Shown one piece after another: positions 7,689-14,437 of a stretch of 22,551 nt of DNA (its first letter is position 1; every line of letters starts with the position of its first letter). This stretch comes from an uncultured Clostridia bacterium (lineage in GTDB: Bacteria; Bacillota; Clostridia; TANB77; CAG-508). Below the pieces are notes generated by a model. That model was not told where the DNA came from and ran no database searches. It saw only the letters and a program-made list of their open reading frames with translations. The position numbers were made by a program, and so were the translations under genes. Location: the NCBI GenBank assembly GCA_949045875.1, contig CARPYP010000026.1, positions 3,735 through 26,285 of the forward strand. The letters are read 5' to 3'.

Positions 7689-7908
7689 ATGGAGAAACAA
7701 AATAAGAAAACAATTTTTAACATTAAACAAATTGCTGAATATTTGAATTGCAGTACTAGTATGATTCGTAAAATGATTAATAATAATGAAATACCGTATT
7801 TTAAAATTCGGAAAAAACTATGAATTTCATTTAGATATAATTAATACTTGGATAATAAATAGGCACAATGATATTGATATAGGAGGTTATGAATATGACT
7901 ACAGATGA
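7689..7908 (+). CDS. Excisionase-like HTH protein interrupted by a +1 frameshift (inserted C at 7809)
   Basis: The N-terminal part (NIKQIAEYLNCSTSMIRKMINNNEIPYFKI) is a typical excisionase/MerR-type winged helix: helix-turn-helix followed by the wing strand. As written, translation ends soon after at TGA 7824. If the C at 7809 is ignored, the frame continues GKNYEFHLDIINTWIINR, the usual end of this domain, and stops at 7908, giving 72 aa. The extra C falls exactly between codons 40 and 41, before GGA (Gly), and creates an in-frame CGG. With the correction, the stop overlaps the primase start by 14 bases, as expected for an intact operon. The gene is either decoded by frameshifting or broken. 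Confidence 0.8.
7809..7809 (+). other. C insertion site 1 (ATT|C|GGA)
   Basis: Codon boundary 120 bases after the excisionase-like ATG. The extra C makes in-frame CGG. Skipping it gives Gly41 in the wing (KIGKNY). Confidence 0.85.
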
Positions 7909-9824
7909 AATTACTAAACAATTAAAATGCTGTCGTAGAACTGGTCAAAGTACTTATCAAGCACAATGTCCAGCTCATGATGATAAAAAGGCATCTTTAA
8001 CAATAACAGATGCAGGAGATAAAACATTAATGTATTGCCATGCTCGGTTGTAATATCAAAAATATATTGAATAATATAGGTTTAACTGAGAAAGATTTAT
8101 ATAATAATGAACATAAAAATTATAGTATGAGGCAAATATATGCCGAATATTTATACACAGATAAGGAAGGTCGAGTATTATATAAAGCTATAAGATACAA
8201 ACCTAAGGAGTTTAGACAAGCACAATATATAAATGGTATATGGCAATTTAATATGCAAAATGTTAAATATGTACCATATAACCTTCCTAATGTTGTAAAA
8301 AATGATATAATCTATTTTGTAGAAGGCGAAAAAGACGCTGATAACCTTAATAGATTAGGATTAACAGCGACAACAACAATTTCTCGGAGCTCGTGGGTTC
8401 ATAAAACATAAGGATGAATATTCGGGTTACTTTAAAACCAAAACGGTTTATATTTTACCAGACAACGATGAATCTGGTAAAAAGTATGCCCAGGATATAT
8501 ATAGTTCATTACATAAAGTTACAAATAAAGTCAAAATTTTAAACCTAAAAAGTGAAATTAATGATTTAGAAGAAAAACAAGATATCTCAGATGTTCTAGA
8601 AAAGTATGGAGAAAATAAGACTTTGGAGATTTTAGAAAAGCTAACAAATAAAGATGATTTATTTGAATTTTCTGGACAAGTCTTATGCAAAGAACTACTA
8701 GAAAAAATTTTAGAAAAAATGAATATAAGTGTACAATATAATGAAATTACAAAAGATGTAGATATTATTGGACTACCTAAAGAATATTCTGCTGAAAATG
8801 CAGAAACTATTTTACCAATTTTTCTAAAAGAATTATTGAAGAAGTATAAAATAAAAGGTACTAAAAAAGAAATAGAAGACCTATTAACCTTAATTTTTGA
8901 TTCACATAGATACAATCCTATAATTGAAATGCTAACAAATAATGAGTGGGACCATATTGATAGATTTGAAATTCTATATGAAATTATGGGAGTAACTGAT
9001 GAATTTAATAAGCTATTAATTAGAAAATGGTTTCATCAAACGATTATAATTGTTTTTAATAGCAATGATAATTTATTTGGAATAGATGGTGTTCTTACAC
9101 TTCAAGGGGAACAAGGCGTTCGGAAAAACAACATTTATCAGAAATATAGCATTAAACCCAAAATGGTTTAAGGAAGGAGCTGCTATTAACTTAAATGATA
9201 AAGATTCTTTGATAGACGGCTCTAAGGGTTGGATAGTGGAACTACGGAGAACTTGAACAAACTTTAAAGAAAAAACAAGAAGGCTTAAAAGCTTTTTTAA
9301 CAAATACTATGGACGAAATAAGAGTATTTTATGGACGCAAAAGTACAAAAAAACCTAGAAGGACAAGTTTTTTTGCGTCAGTAAATTCACAAGAATTTCT
9401 AATTGATGAAACTGGAAATCGAAGGTTCTGGATTGTACAAGTTTCTCATATTGATAATGAACGTTTAGAGAAACTTGGAAAAAATTGGATTATTCAATTA
9501 TGGGCTCAAGCTTATCACGAAATTAAAGATAATCCTCAGGGCTTTAGACTAACTAGTGAAGAAAGAGAAAAATTGAACAAAAGAAATAATAATTATTCTG
9601 AATTCATACCATATGAAGAGGAAATTACATTAAGAATGGATTTCTCTAGTAATATTAGAGAAAAATGGACGACTGTTGAAATAAATAAAGAGATATTTGA
9701 TAATAAATGTTCATCTACTATGATTGGAAGAGCCTTGGCTAAAATTATCAATAAATATCCAGACTATGCAAAGAAAGACAATACAAGAAATGGTAGGATT
9801 TATACTTTACCTATCAAAAAGTGA
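7895..9824 (+). CDS. Primase-TOPRIM/VapE-type helicase, interrupted by four +1 frameshifts
   Basis: Removal of single Cs at 8045, 8385, 9121 and 9245 gives one 641-aa protein. Its order is: CHC2-like zinc motif (C25, H28, C48, C52), TOPRIM domain (EGEKD at 143-147, DND at 189-191), a linker, then a VapE/D5-like SF3-type ATPase with Walker A GEQGVGKTT (about 404-412), Walker B-like WIVELGELE, a sensor SVN and the DETGNRRFW arginine region. This is the replication protein of many phage satellites and plasmids. The start at 7895 has AGGAGG 8 bases upstream. As written, the gene reads as several short frames (for example 8040-8411, 8623-9171, 9309-9824). The corrected length is an exact multiple of three, and every shift precedes a Gly codon in a conserved motif. 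Confidence 0.85.
8045..8045 (+). other. C insertion site 2 (GCT|C|GGT)
   Basis: 150 bases after the primase ATG, at a codon boundary. The unshifted frame stops two codons later (CGG TTG TAA). Skipping the C gives Gly51 of the zinc motif CHAGC. Confidence 0.88.
8385..8385 (+). other. C insertion site 3 (TCT|C|GGA)
   Basis: At a codon boundary in the corrected frame. Skipping it restores SGARGF (Gly164) within the TOPRIM domain and joins to the DND motif downstream. Unshifted translation stops within 9 codons. Confidence 0.87.
9121..9121 (+). other. C insertion site 4 (GTT|C|GGA), inside Walker A
   Basis: Skipping the C restores GVGKTT (Gly409), the phosphate-binding loop. This is the clearest single proof that the base is extra relative to the ancestral protein. 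Confidence 0.92.
9245..9245 (+). other. C insertion site 5 (CTA|C|GGA)
   Basis: At a codon boundary in the corrected frame. Skipping it restores WIVELGELE (Gly450), the Walker B-like motif of VapE proteins. Unshifted translation reads CGG AGA ACT TGA. Confidence 0.9.
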
Positions 9825-9930
9825 ACCTTGTGAATTTCATTTTTACATATAAAAATTATTATAGTTAGAACAAAAATAAAAAATTAAATAATATACTAAA
9901 ACGAAGTTAATTAGTTTCACAAAAGATATA

Positions 9931-9980
9931 GGGGGGGACTTTCTTGTTAATCAACAAGGGTAACTCCCCGAAATTTTTTA
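9931..9980. terminator. G-rich stem-loop after the primase operon
   Basis: A run of seven G (9931-9937), then CTTGTT/AACAAG as the inner stem, then CTCCCC (9964-9969), followed by GAAATTTTTTA. This is a plausible terminator of the HTH-xis-primase operon. The G7 run is unusual in this AT-rich DNA, and a role in replication (origin hairpin) cannot be excluded. The interval 9825-10020 holds no ORF. Confidence 0.55.
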
Positions 9981-10020
9981 TATGGAATATAACAAATTTG
10001 ATTTATTTCTTAATATTTAC

Positions 10021-10049
10021 TTGATTTTTGTATAAAATTGTTATAGACT
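10021..10049 (+). promoter_or_regulatory. Probable promoter of toxin-like mRNA (cassette 2)
   Basis: TTGATT (10021-10026), 17-base spacer, TAGACT (10044-10049), a weak -10. The transcript would start near the AGAAAATGAGA motif at 10058-10068, matching the ends of cassette 1. Confidence 0.45.
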
Positions 10050-10133
10050 ATTAGTCAAGAAAATGAGAAAAGTAGATGTGTGTTTACCACTTTACATAGC
10101 AGAGTACATCTCTGGGAAAGTGAGGTGGTGTCT

Positions 10134-10247
10134 ATGATAGAATCGGCATTAATTTCTATAATATATTTATTATTTTGTGGAATGATAGGCTTAACTGTCA
10201 TAAATGTTGCCTTAATCATAACAATAGTTATTATTTTGAGCAAATAA
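10134..10247 (+). CDS. Small hydrophobic type I toxin-like peptide (37 aa), element copy
   Basis: A 37-residue peptide, nearly all hydrophobic (contains LISIIYLLFCGMIGLTVINV) and ending LSK, with GAGGTGG 7 bases before the ATG. It lies between the inverted end motifs AGAAAATGAGA (10058-10068 and, inverted, 10325-10335), as does the 34-aa peptide of cassette 1. Both share ATG-proximal GAGGTGG, the INV.L motif and a CCACT element in the leaders. The toxin role is inferred: a plasma-membrane peptide held in check by the antisense RNA, stabilising the element. Confidence 0.65.
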   Translation: MIESALISIIYLLFCGMIGLTVINVALIITIVIILSK

Positions 10248-10335
10248 AAAAACAAACGACACATTTGCTTTGCAGAGCAGTGTCGTTTACCTAATTTATA
10301 AGTGGTAATCGCATTTCTGCGACATCTCATTTTCT
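10246..10335 (-). ncRNA. Putative cis-antisense antitoxin RNA (cassette 2)
   Basis: A predicted RNA of about 90 nt starting near 10335 (AGAAAATGAGATGTCGCAG) and ending at the stem AAACGACAC/GTGTCGTTT (10254-10262 with 10280-10288), followed on the minus strand by a T run. Its end overlaps the region just after the peptide's stop codon. The loop contains CAAAGCA, as does the terminator loop of cassette 1's RNA. No ORF. Confidence 0.63.
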
Positions 10336-10341
10336 ACTTTT

Positions 10342-10369
10342 ATTATACCATATATTTTTTTAATGTCAA
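10342..10369 (-). promoter_or_regulatory. Strong sigma-A promoter of antitoxin RNA (cassette 2)
   Basis: Minus strand TTGACA (10364-10369), 16-base spacer, TATAAT (10342-10347). This is much closer to consensus than the opposing promoter, as expected when the antitoxin RNA is in excess. Confidence 0.78.
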
Positions 10370-10372
10370 ATT

Positions 10373-10696
10373 TCATTTAAAACTTTTGGCTACATTTTTA
10401 CAAACATCTATATATAACTTATGTCTTTTTTCAGGGATTTCTTTTAATATTTCAGAGAAAGAAGTATCTATATTATTTTCATTAATTCCATTTATTAAAT
10501 TATCCAGATTCATTTCAAGTATTTCAGCTATATTAACTAAAACAGCTAAACTACAAATACTACTTCCTCTTTCTATTTCACTAATATATGATGGGCTAAC
10601 ATCAATTATTTCAGATAATCTTTCCTGTGTTATATTCTTTTTCTTTCTTTTTTCCTGTATCCTCTTTCCCATTGCTTTATAATCTATATCTTTCAT
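10373..10696 (-). CDS. XRE-family transcriptional repressor
   Basis: A 107-aa protein with an N-terminal XRE/Cro-CI helix-turn-helix (GKRIQEKRKKKNITQERLSE, then ISPS-like SPSYISEIERG, then LAVLVNIAEILEMNLDNLI; residues about 6-65) and a short helical C-terminal part, perhaps for dimerisation. I prefer the ATG at 10696 over the one at 10705 because AGAGGTG precedes it by 6 bases. It lies divergent from the cargo gene at 10829, across an interval with repeated AACTAAAACTGT boxes that are its likely operators. It is a candidate lysogeny-type regulator of the element, or a regulator of the adjacent cargo. Confidence 0.85.
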   Translation of the reverse strand: MKDIDYKAMGKRIQEKRKKKNITQERLSEIIDVSPSYISEIERGSSICSLAVLVNIAEILEMNLDNLINGINENNIDTSFSEILKEIPEKRHKLYIDVCKNVAKSFK

Positions 10697-10748
10697 ACAA
10701 TGCACCTCTTTTATATCATAATATCAGTACAAGTTTATGAAAATAATC

Positions 10749-10797
10749 TATAACTGTTGAAATTAAACTAAAACTGTGATAATATAACTAAAACTGT
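10749..10797. promoter_or_regulatory. Direct-repeat operators in the repressor-cargo intergenic region
   Basis: Two perfect copies of AACTAAAACTGT at 10766-10777 and 10786-10797 (20-base period, two helical turns), plus a partial copy, ATAACTGTT, at 10750-10758. GATAAT lies between the copies and could be part of a -10. The position between divergent genes suggests binding by the XRE protein. Confidence 0.6.
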
Positions 10798-10828
10798 ATT
10801 AAGTTATATAAAAAAGGAGGTAATTTAA

Positions 10829-11902
10829 ATGAACTTAAAAAAATACAAAGAAATTCCGATGTATGTTACAATGGGAGTAATTTGTGCAATAATTTTTATC
10901 GTTCTAATAATTAATTTAATTATTCAATCAATAATTTATAAAATTGACTTTAATAAAATAAATGACAGAATTAATAACTATGATTGGATTTCCACTAAAG
11001 AAATCTTGGATAAATATAATGATAATGATGATAGTGAATTTTTAAATGATGCCTATGCACAGATATTTTCTACATTAACTGATAAAGTAGATAATGTAAA
11101 ATCAGGAAATAGTGATGAAAAATTAAAAAATTTATTAGCAGATATTCGAAAGGATATTTCACAAAAATATAATAAAAGGATAGAAGATATATTTAAAGAC
11201 TATAATACATATTCTACATTTAATAGTATCAATGAAGGAATTAAACAAAATGGATATATATGGGCATATAGTTTTTTAGAAAAAACAATAAAAAATTATT
11301 CAAGTGATGAAGAATTAGTAAATAGGTTAAAGGAAAAGAATGTTGAAATTCTTAATAGTACATTAGATGAAGTTATAAAAAAAGCTCAGGAAAAAATACA
11401 TGAAGGAAAATATAAAGAAGCAAAAAAGTTATTACAAAGTTATACAGACTATGAATATACAATTTATAAAAATGAGAAAACAGAAACCATAAGTAATCTA
11501 TATAAAGATGTATCAGATAAAGTTAAGAAAATCGAAGATGAAGAAGCTAAACAAGAAGCAAAAGAACAGGCAAAAAAAGAAGCGGAAGAAAAAGCAAGAA
11601 AGGAAGCGGAATTAAGTGCTAAAAAAGATAAATTAATCGTAAATTCAGACGGTAAAAAAATTTATCAAGTATATATGTCCAGTAATACATTTAATATAAC
11701 TGGTAAATTTACAGGTAAAGGACATTTTAGCATACAGTTATTAGACTCTAATCAAGATTTATATAAACTATTGGTAAATGAAATTGGAGATTATTTTATA
11801 AATAAAAGTGTAAATGTTACAAAAGGAAAATATTATTACATACAAATAGAATGTACTAGAGGAAACTGGGATTTAGAATGGACTGGTACATATGGACAAT
11901 AG
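10829..11902 (+). CDS. Membrane-anchored coiled-coil protein with C-terminal beta domain
   Basis: A 357-aa protein. One N-terminal transmembrane helix (about residues 13-36) follows a short Lys-rich cytoplasmic start. A long helical region comes next (about 40-230), then an Ala/Glu/Lys-rich coiled coil (KKIEDEEAKQEAKEQAKKEA..., about 232-268). A C-terminal beta-rich domain of about 90 aa (about 269-357) ends in WDLEWTGTYGQ and has the look of a carbohydrate- or ligand-binding sandwich. The bulk is outside the membrane. AAGGAGG lies 8 bases upstream of the ATG. It sits downstream of the operator repeats. The family is not recognised. Likely cargo that alters the host cell surface. Confidence 0.65.
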   Translation: MNLKKYKEIPMYVTMGVICAIIFIVLIINLIIQSIIYKIDFNKINDRINNYDWISTKEILDKYNDNDDSEFLNDAYAQIFSTLTDKVDNVKSGNSDEKLKNLLADIRKDISQKYNKRIEDIFKDYNTYSTFNSINEGIKQNGYIWAYSFLEKTIKNYSSDEELVNRLKEKNVEILNSTLDEVIKKAQEKIHEGKYKEAKKLLQSYTDYEYTIYKNEKTETISNLYKDVSDKVKKIEDEEAKQEAKEQAKKEAEEKARKEAELSAKKDKLIVNSDGKKIYQVYMSSNTFNITGKFTGKGHFSIQLLDSNQDLYKLLVNEIGDYFINKSVNVTKGKYYYIQIECTRGNWDLEWTGTYGQ

Positions 11903-12010
11903 ACCCTAGAAAGTATTATATTTTGATAATGGAAGATTAACCTCTATTCAAGAATAGTTATATATATCATAAAAAATCAATATTATGTTATAAAAATAAA
12001 GGAGAACAAT

Positions 12011-12490
12011 ATGTCGTTGATTAAATGTAATGAATGTGGAAAAGAATTATCAGATAAAGCAGAAATTTGTCCAAATTGTGGTACAAAAATAATACAAAAT
12101 AATAGTAAAAAAACTATTATGATAGCAATAATTTTTATATTTATACTTATATTAATAAGTATTATAGGCTATTTATATATAGGAAAACAAGAATTAAAAA
12201 AGACCCTTCTGAAAGATTGGCAAAGAGTAGAAAAAGGTTCTTCAGGAGTATATTATACATTAGAACTAGACTTTTCAGAAACCACAATAAAATACAATTT
12301 TAATAGTATATATTCTTGGATGGATAGTACAATAAAGAAATATAATTATATAATTATTAATTCTCATCAAATAGAAATAGATAATAAAAAATATGAAATA
12401 GAATTCAATAATGATAAATCAATGATGACAATAACTCCTTCTTTAACAGATTCTAAAACAAGTGAGAACTGGTTCAATCATGATAAATAA
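12011..12490 (+). CDS. Zinc-ribbon membrane protein
   Basis: A 159-aa protein. The N-terminal zinc ribbon CNECGKELSDKAEICPNCG (two CxxC pairs, residues about 6-24) is followed by a transmembrane helix (about 36-57) and an extracytoplasmic domain of about 100 aa rich in beta strands (LELDFSETTIKYNF, then IEIDNKKYEIEFNNDKSMM). The zinc-ribbon/TM/lipocalin-like layout is common in Firmicutes and of unknown function. AAGGAGA lies 6 bases upstream. It is probably co-transcribed with the coiled-coil membrane protein (109-base gap without an evident terminator). Confidence 0.72.
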   Translation: MSLIKCNECGKELSDKAEICPNCGTKIIQNNSKKTIMIAIIFIFILILISIIGYLYIGKQELKKTLLKDWQRVEKGSSGVYYTLELDFSETTIKYNFNSIYSWMDSTIKKYNYIIINSHQIEIDNKKYEIEFNNDKSMMTITPSLTDSKTSENWFNHDK

Positions 12491-12726
12491 AAAACTATTA
12501 TGTATCTAAAATTCAATTATAAATAATAATTCTAAGGTACTTAAATAATATAAAATATTTTATAACTTAATATACTAATATAAAACATTTTAAAGTTAAA
12601 TATGGTATTATAAAAATCATGAAAATCATACGAATTTTTAATAAAAAGAGTAGTAATAGTTATTATGGTAGTATTGTTATAAAGCTTGTAATATCAAGAT
12701 TTTTGCAAAAATGCTTAAAATAAATT

Positions 12727-12762
12727 AATCCCCAAATAAACTCTTATGTTTAGCTGGGGATT
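12727..12762. terminator. Hairpin between convergent cargo genes
   Basis: AATCCCCA (12727-12734) pairs with TGGGGATT (12755-12762), with an inner TAAAC/GTTTA stem. AT-rich tails lie on both sides. It serves the plus-strand zinc-ribbon gene and the minus-strand 94-aa gene. The rest of 12491-12805 is AT-rich with no ORF that has a ribosome binding site. Confidence 0.6.
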
Positions 12763-12805
12763 TAATATCATATAATTTAATTATAACTATATTTAACAAT
12801 AATTT

Positions 12806-13090
12806 TTATACCTTTAATATTTTAATTTTCAAGTCATAATCCATATATAACTCTAATATCGTAAAATGATTATCTCTCAATATTTTGTAAACTAAAAAAG
12901 TATCGATAGTAAATATATCTTTTGTATCATTATCTTTAATTTCAATATTTCCGCTTCTGTTTGCATATTTGCAAATGCAATTATTAACTATAATTTTTCC
13001 ATTTAAGACACAGTTAAATACTATTATAATTGAGCCGTTATTAAATTTGTTTAATATGTTTTTTAATTCATTTTTCTTTACTTTAATCAT
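12806..13090 (-). CDS. Uncharacterised 94-aa protein downstream of integrase
   Basis: A small, beta-rich, basic protein (MIKVKKNELKNILNKF then several short strands, ending DLKIKILKV). It follows the integrase stop by 14 bases on the same strand, with a purine-rich ribosome binding site (GGGGGAAG) within that gap, so the two probably form an operon. It could be an accessory recombination protein, but it lacks a recognisable HTH. I do not recognise the family. Confidence 0.62.
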   Translation of the reverse strand: MIKVKKNELKNILNKFNNGSIIIVFNCVLNGKIIVNNCICKYANRSGNIEIKDNDTKDIFTIDTFLVYKILRDNHFTILELYMDYDLKIKILKV

Positions 13091-13104
13091 ATTATTTCTT
13101 CCCC

Positions 13105-14094
13105 CTATACCCTTCTTAAATTCAGTAAAGGAGAATGTTTTTGATAACTTTGCCTAATATCATCATCATTTAAGTCAAGATAACATTCTTCTGTTACTTT
13201 TACACTTGAATGACCTAAAATTTTTGATAATATATAAATATCTCCTCCACTCATTAAAAATCTTTTTGCGAAATTATTTCTTAATCCATGTGGACTACAT
13301 TCTTCTATCCCTATTCTCTCGCAATATTTTTTATAGTTCTTTTCAAAGTTGTTAACCAAAAGTGGTTTATCTCTTAATTGAACAGGAAATAATAAATTTG
13401 ATTCTATATACCTATCTTTGAATTTTATCCACCTTCTTAATTCTTCTCCCATTTTCATAGAAAAGAATACTGTTCTTCCTATTTTTGATTTTGTATTTTC
13501 AGCTCGTAGATTTATTGCTCTATTTTTCAAATCTAAATATGTTGTTATATCTATTAAAAGTGTTTCTCCTATTCTCATTCCTGTATCGAATACTAGCTTT
13601 ATAATAATATAATCCCTATATTCTGCATATTTCGTTGTATCCAAACATTTCAATAATCTATGAAATTCATCATCTTTTATAAATGGTTTTTTCTTTCTTT
13701 CTGATTTTAGAAATTTTACCTTATCAAATGGATTTTCTTTTATAATGTAATTATCCATCATAAAGTTAAAATATACTTTCAGATTCCTTATATAATTGTT
13801 TATAGTGGCATTTGCTATCTGCTTTGAATAATCTATCCTATTTTGTGGATTATTCCATTCTCGACTATTCTCATTAGAAATAGTAGTATATTTCCCTCGT
13901 TCTCTTAAATAAACTATATATCCCCTTACTGCTTCTCTAGAAACCTCTTTTGTACTATCAATCCTTTTTTCCTCCTTTAAATACTTTGCAAATAATCTTA
14001 ATGTCTGTTCATAGCTTCTCATGCTACTTTTAGATAATCCTTTTGACTGACAATAACACATGAAATCATCAATTTCATAATCAAATTTAGTCAT
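13105..14094 (-). CDS. Tyrosine recombinase (phage-type integrase)
   Basis: A 329-aa XerC/D-like integrase. The N-terminal SAM-like core-binding domain (about residues 1-105) is followed by the catalytic domain. Arg is in DTGMRIGE (about 172), the HxxR box is SPHGLRNNF (about 268-276), GHSS follows about 24 residues later, and the nucleophilic Tyr is in EECYLDL. All expected residues are present. The gene is immediately downstream of and co-oriented with spo0A, 155 bases away. Its start codon abuts the right direct repeat, and its AGGAGGT Shine-Dalgarno lies inside one arm of the degenerate spo0A terminator hairpin. It presumably catalyses insertion into and excision from the spo0A 3' end. 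Confidence 0.93.
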   Translation of the reverse strand: MTKFDYEIDDFMCYCQSKGLSKSSMRSYEQTLRLFAKYLKEEKRIDSTKEVSREAVRGYIVYLRERGKYTTISNENSREWNNPQNRIDYSKQIANATINNYIRNLKVYFNFMMDNYIIKENPFDKVKFLKSERKKKPFIKDDEFHRLLKCLDTTKYAEYRDYIIIKLVFDTGMRIGETLLIDITTYLDLKNRAINLRAENTKSKIGRTVFFSMKMGEELRRWIKFKDRYIESNLLFPVQLRDKPLLVNNFEKNYKKYCERIGIEECSPHGLRNNFAKRFLMSGGDIYILSKILGHSSVKVTEECYLDLNDDDIRQSYQKHSPLLNLRRV

Positions 14095-14437
14095 AAAAAT
14101 ACCTCCTATCTATTGATTCTCTTATCAATAAATAAAAGGTATTTATTGGTTTTTATATTATCTATTTATTGCCCTAAAAAAGCATTTATCGGTATAGAAA
14201 TATGAATTTTTGTTTTTTATGAATCAATACACATATTAATGCTGTTAACCTATGCACTTTTTAGTTCTAGTCTTAGTTTATCACTTATCATTGCTATGAA
14301 TTCTGAGTTTGTTGGCTTTCCTTTACTTGCTGATACTGTGTAACCGAATATACTTTCTACAACGTCTGTTTGTCCTCTTCCCCATGCTACTTCTATTGCA
14401 TGACGTATTGCTCTTTCTACTCTTGATGGGGTGGTGT
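14093..14437. repeat. Right direct repeat of the integrated element (att region, copy 2)
   Basis: This is the partner of 6131-6474. It starts at the integrase ATG and ends inside spo0A at GGTGGTGT, after which the sequence is the unique 5' part of spo0A. This copy, brought in by the element, supplies the functional 3' end of spo0A. The block 14173-14437 is identical to the left copy. Confidence 0.93.
14097..14144 (-). promoter_or_regulatory. Imperfect hairpin sequestering the integrase Shine-Dalgarno
   Basis: Arms 14097-14117 and 14124-14144, derived from the spo0A terminator. In the integrase mRNA, AGGAGGU is in the 3' arm and faces ACCUUUU in the 5' arm. Two of the C-G pairs of the host copy are G-U wobbles here, giving a weaker stem. 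It could act as a leaky terminator after spo0A, as a translational gate on integrase, or both. Confidence 0.6.

Larger units (their letters stand above)
6475..14437. mobile_element. Phage-satellite-like integrative element inserted in spo0A
   Basis: About 7,963 bp between the two direct repeats. It contains a tyrosine integrase at one end, an HTH gene, an excisionase-like gene, a primase-helicase, an XRE repressor reading divergently from cargo with repeated operators, a type I toxin/antitoxin-like cassette, and membrane or hypothetical cargo. No capsid, terminase, portal, tail or conjugation genes are present. The gene set (int, repressor, xis, primase/VapE helicase) is like that of phage-inducible satellites or small integrative replicons. 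The left boundary is taken at the end of the left repeat. If the crossover is elsewhere in the identical 265 bp, both borders shift equally. Xis and primase are each interrupted by C insertions (see those entries). Confidence 0.85.

Noticed and set aside
8421..8445. Two further CG-G strings near the third site (TCG GGT and ACG GTT)
   Set aside because: Both are read normally across codons (Ser-Gly, Thr-Val) in the corrected frame. Removing their C would destroy the frame, so they are not additional insertion sites.
7809..9245. Cas9-type NGG PAM cleavage scars
   Set aside because: Repair insertions would be expected about 3 bases upstream of the PAM, not immediately before GG, and no CRISPR locus is present.
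7689..9824. Ordinary pseudogene decay of xis and primase
   Set aside because: All five lesions are the same base, at codon boundaries and before GGN, with no in-frame stops or other indels. Decay would give mixed deletions, insertions and nonsense changes. An artefact remains possible and is stated in the finding.
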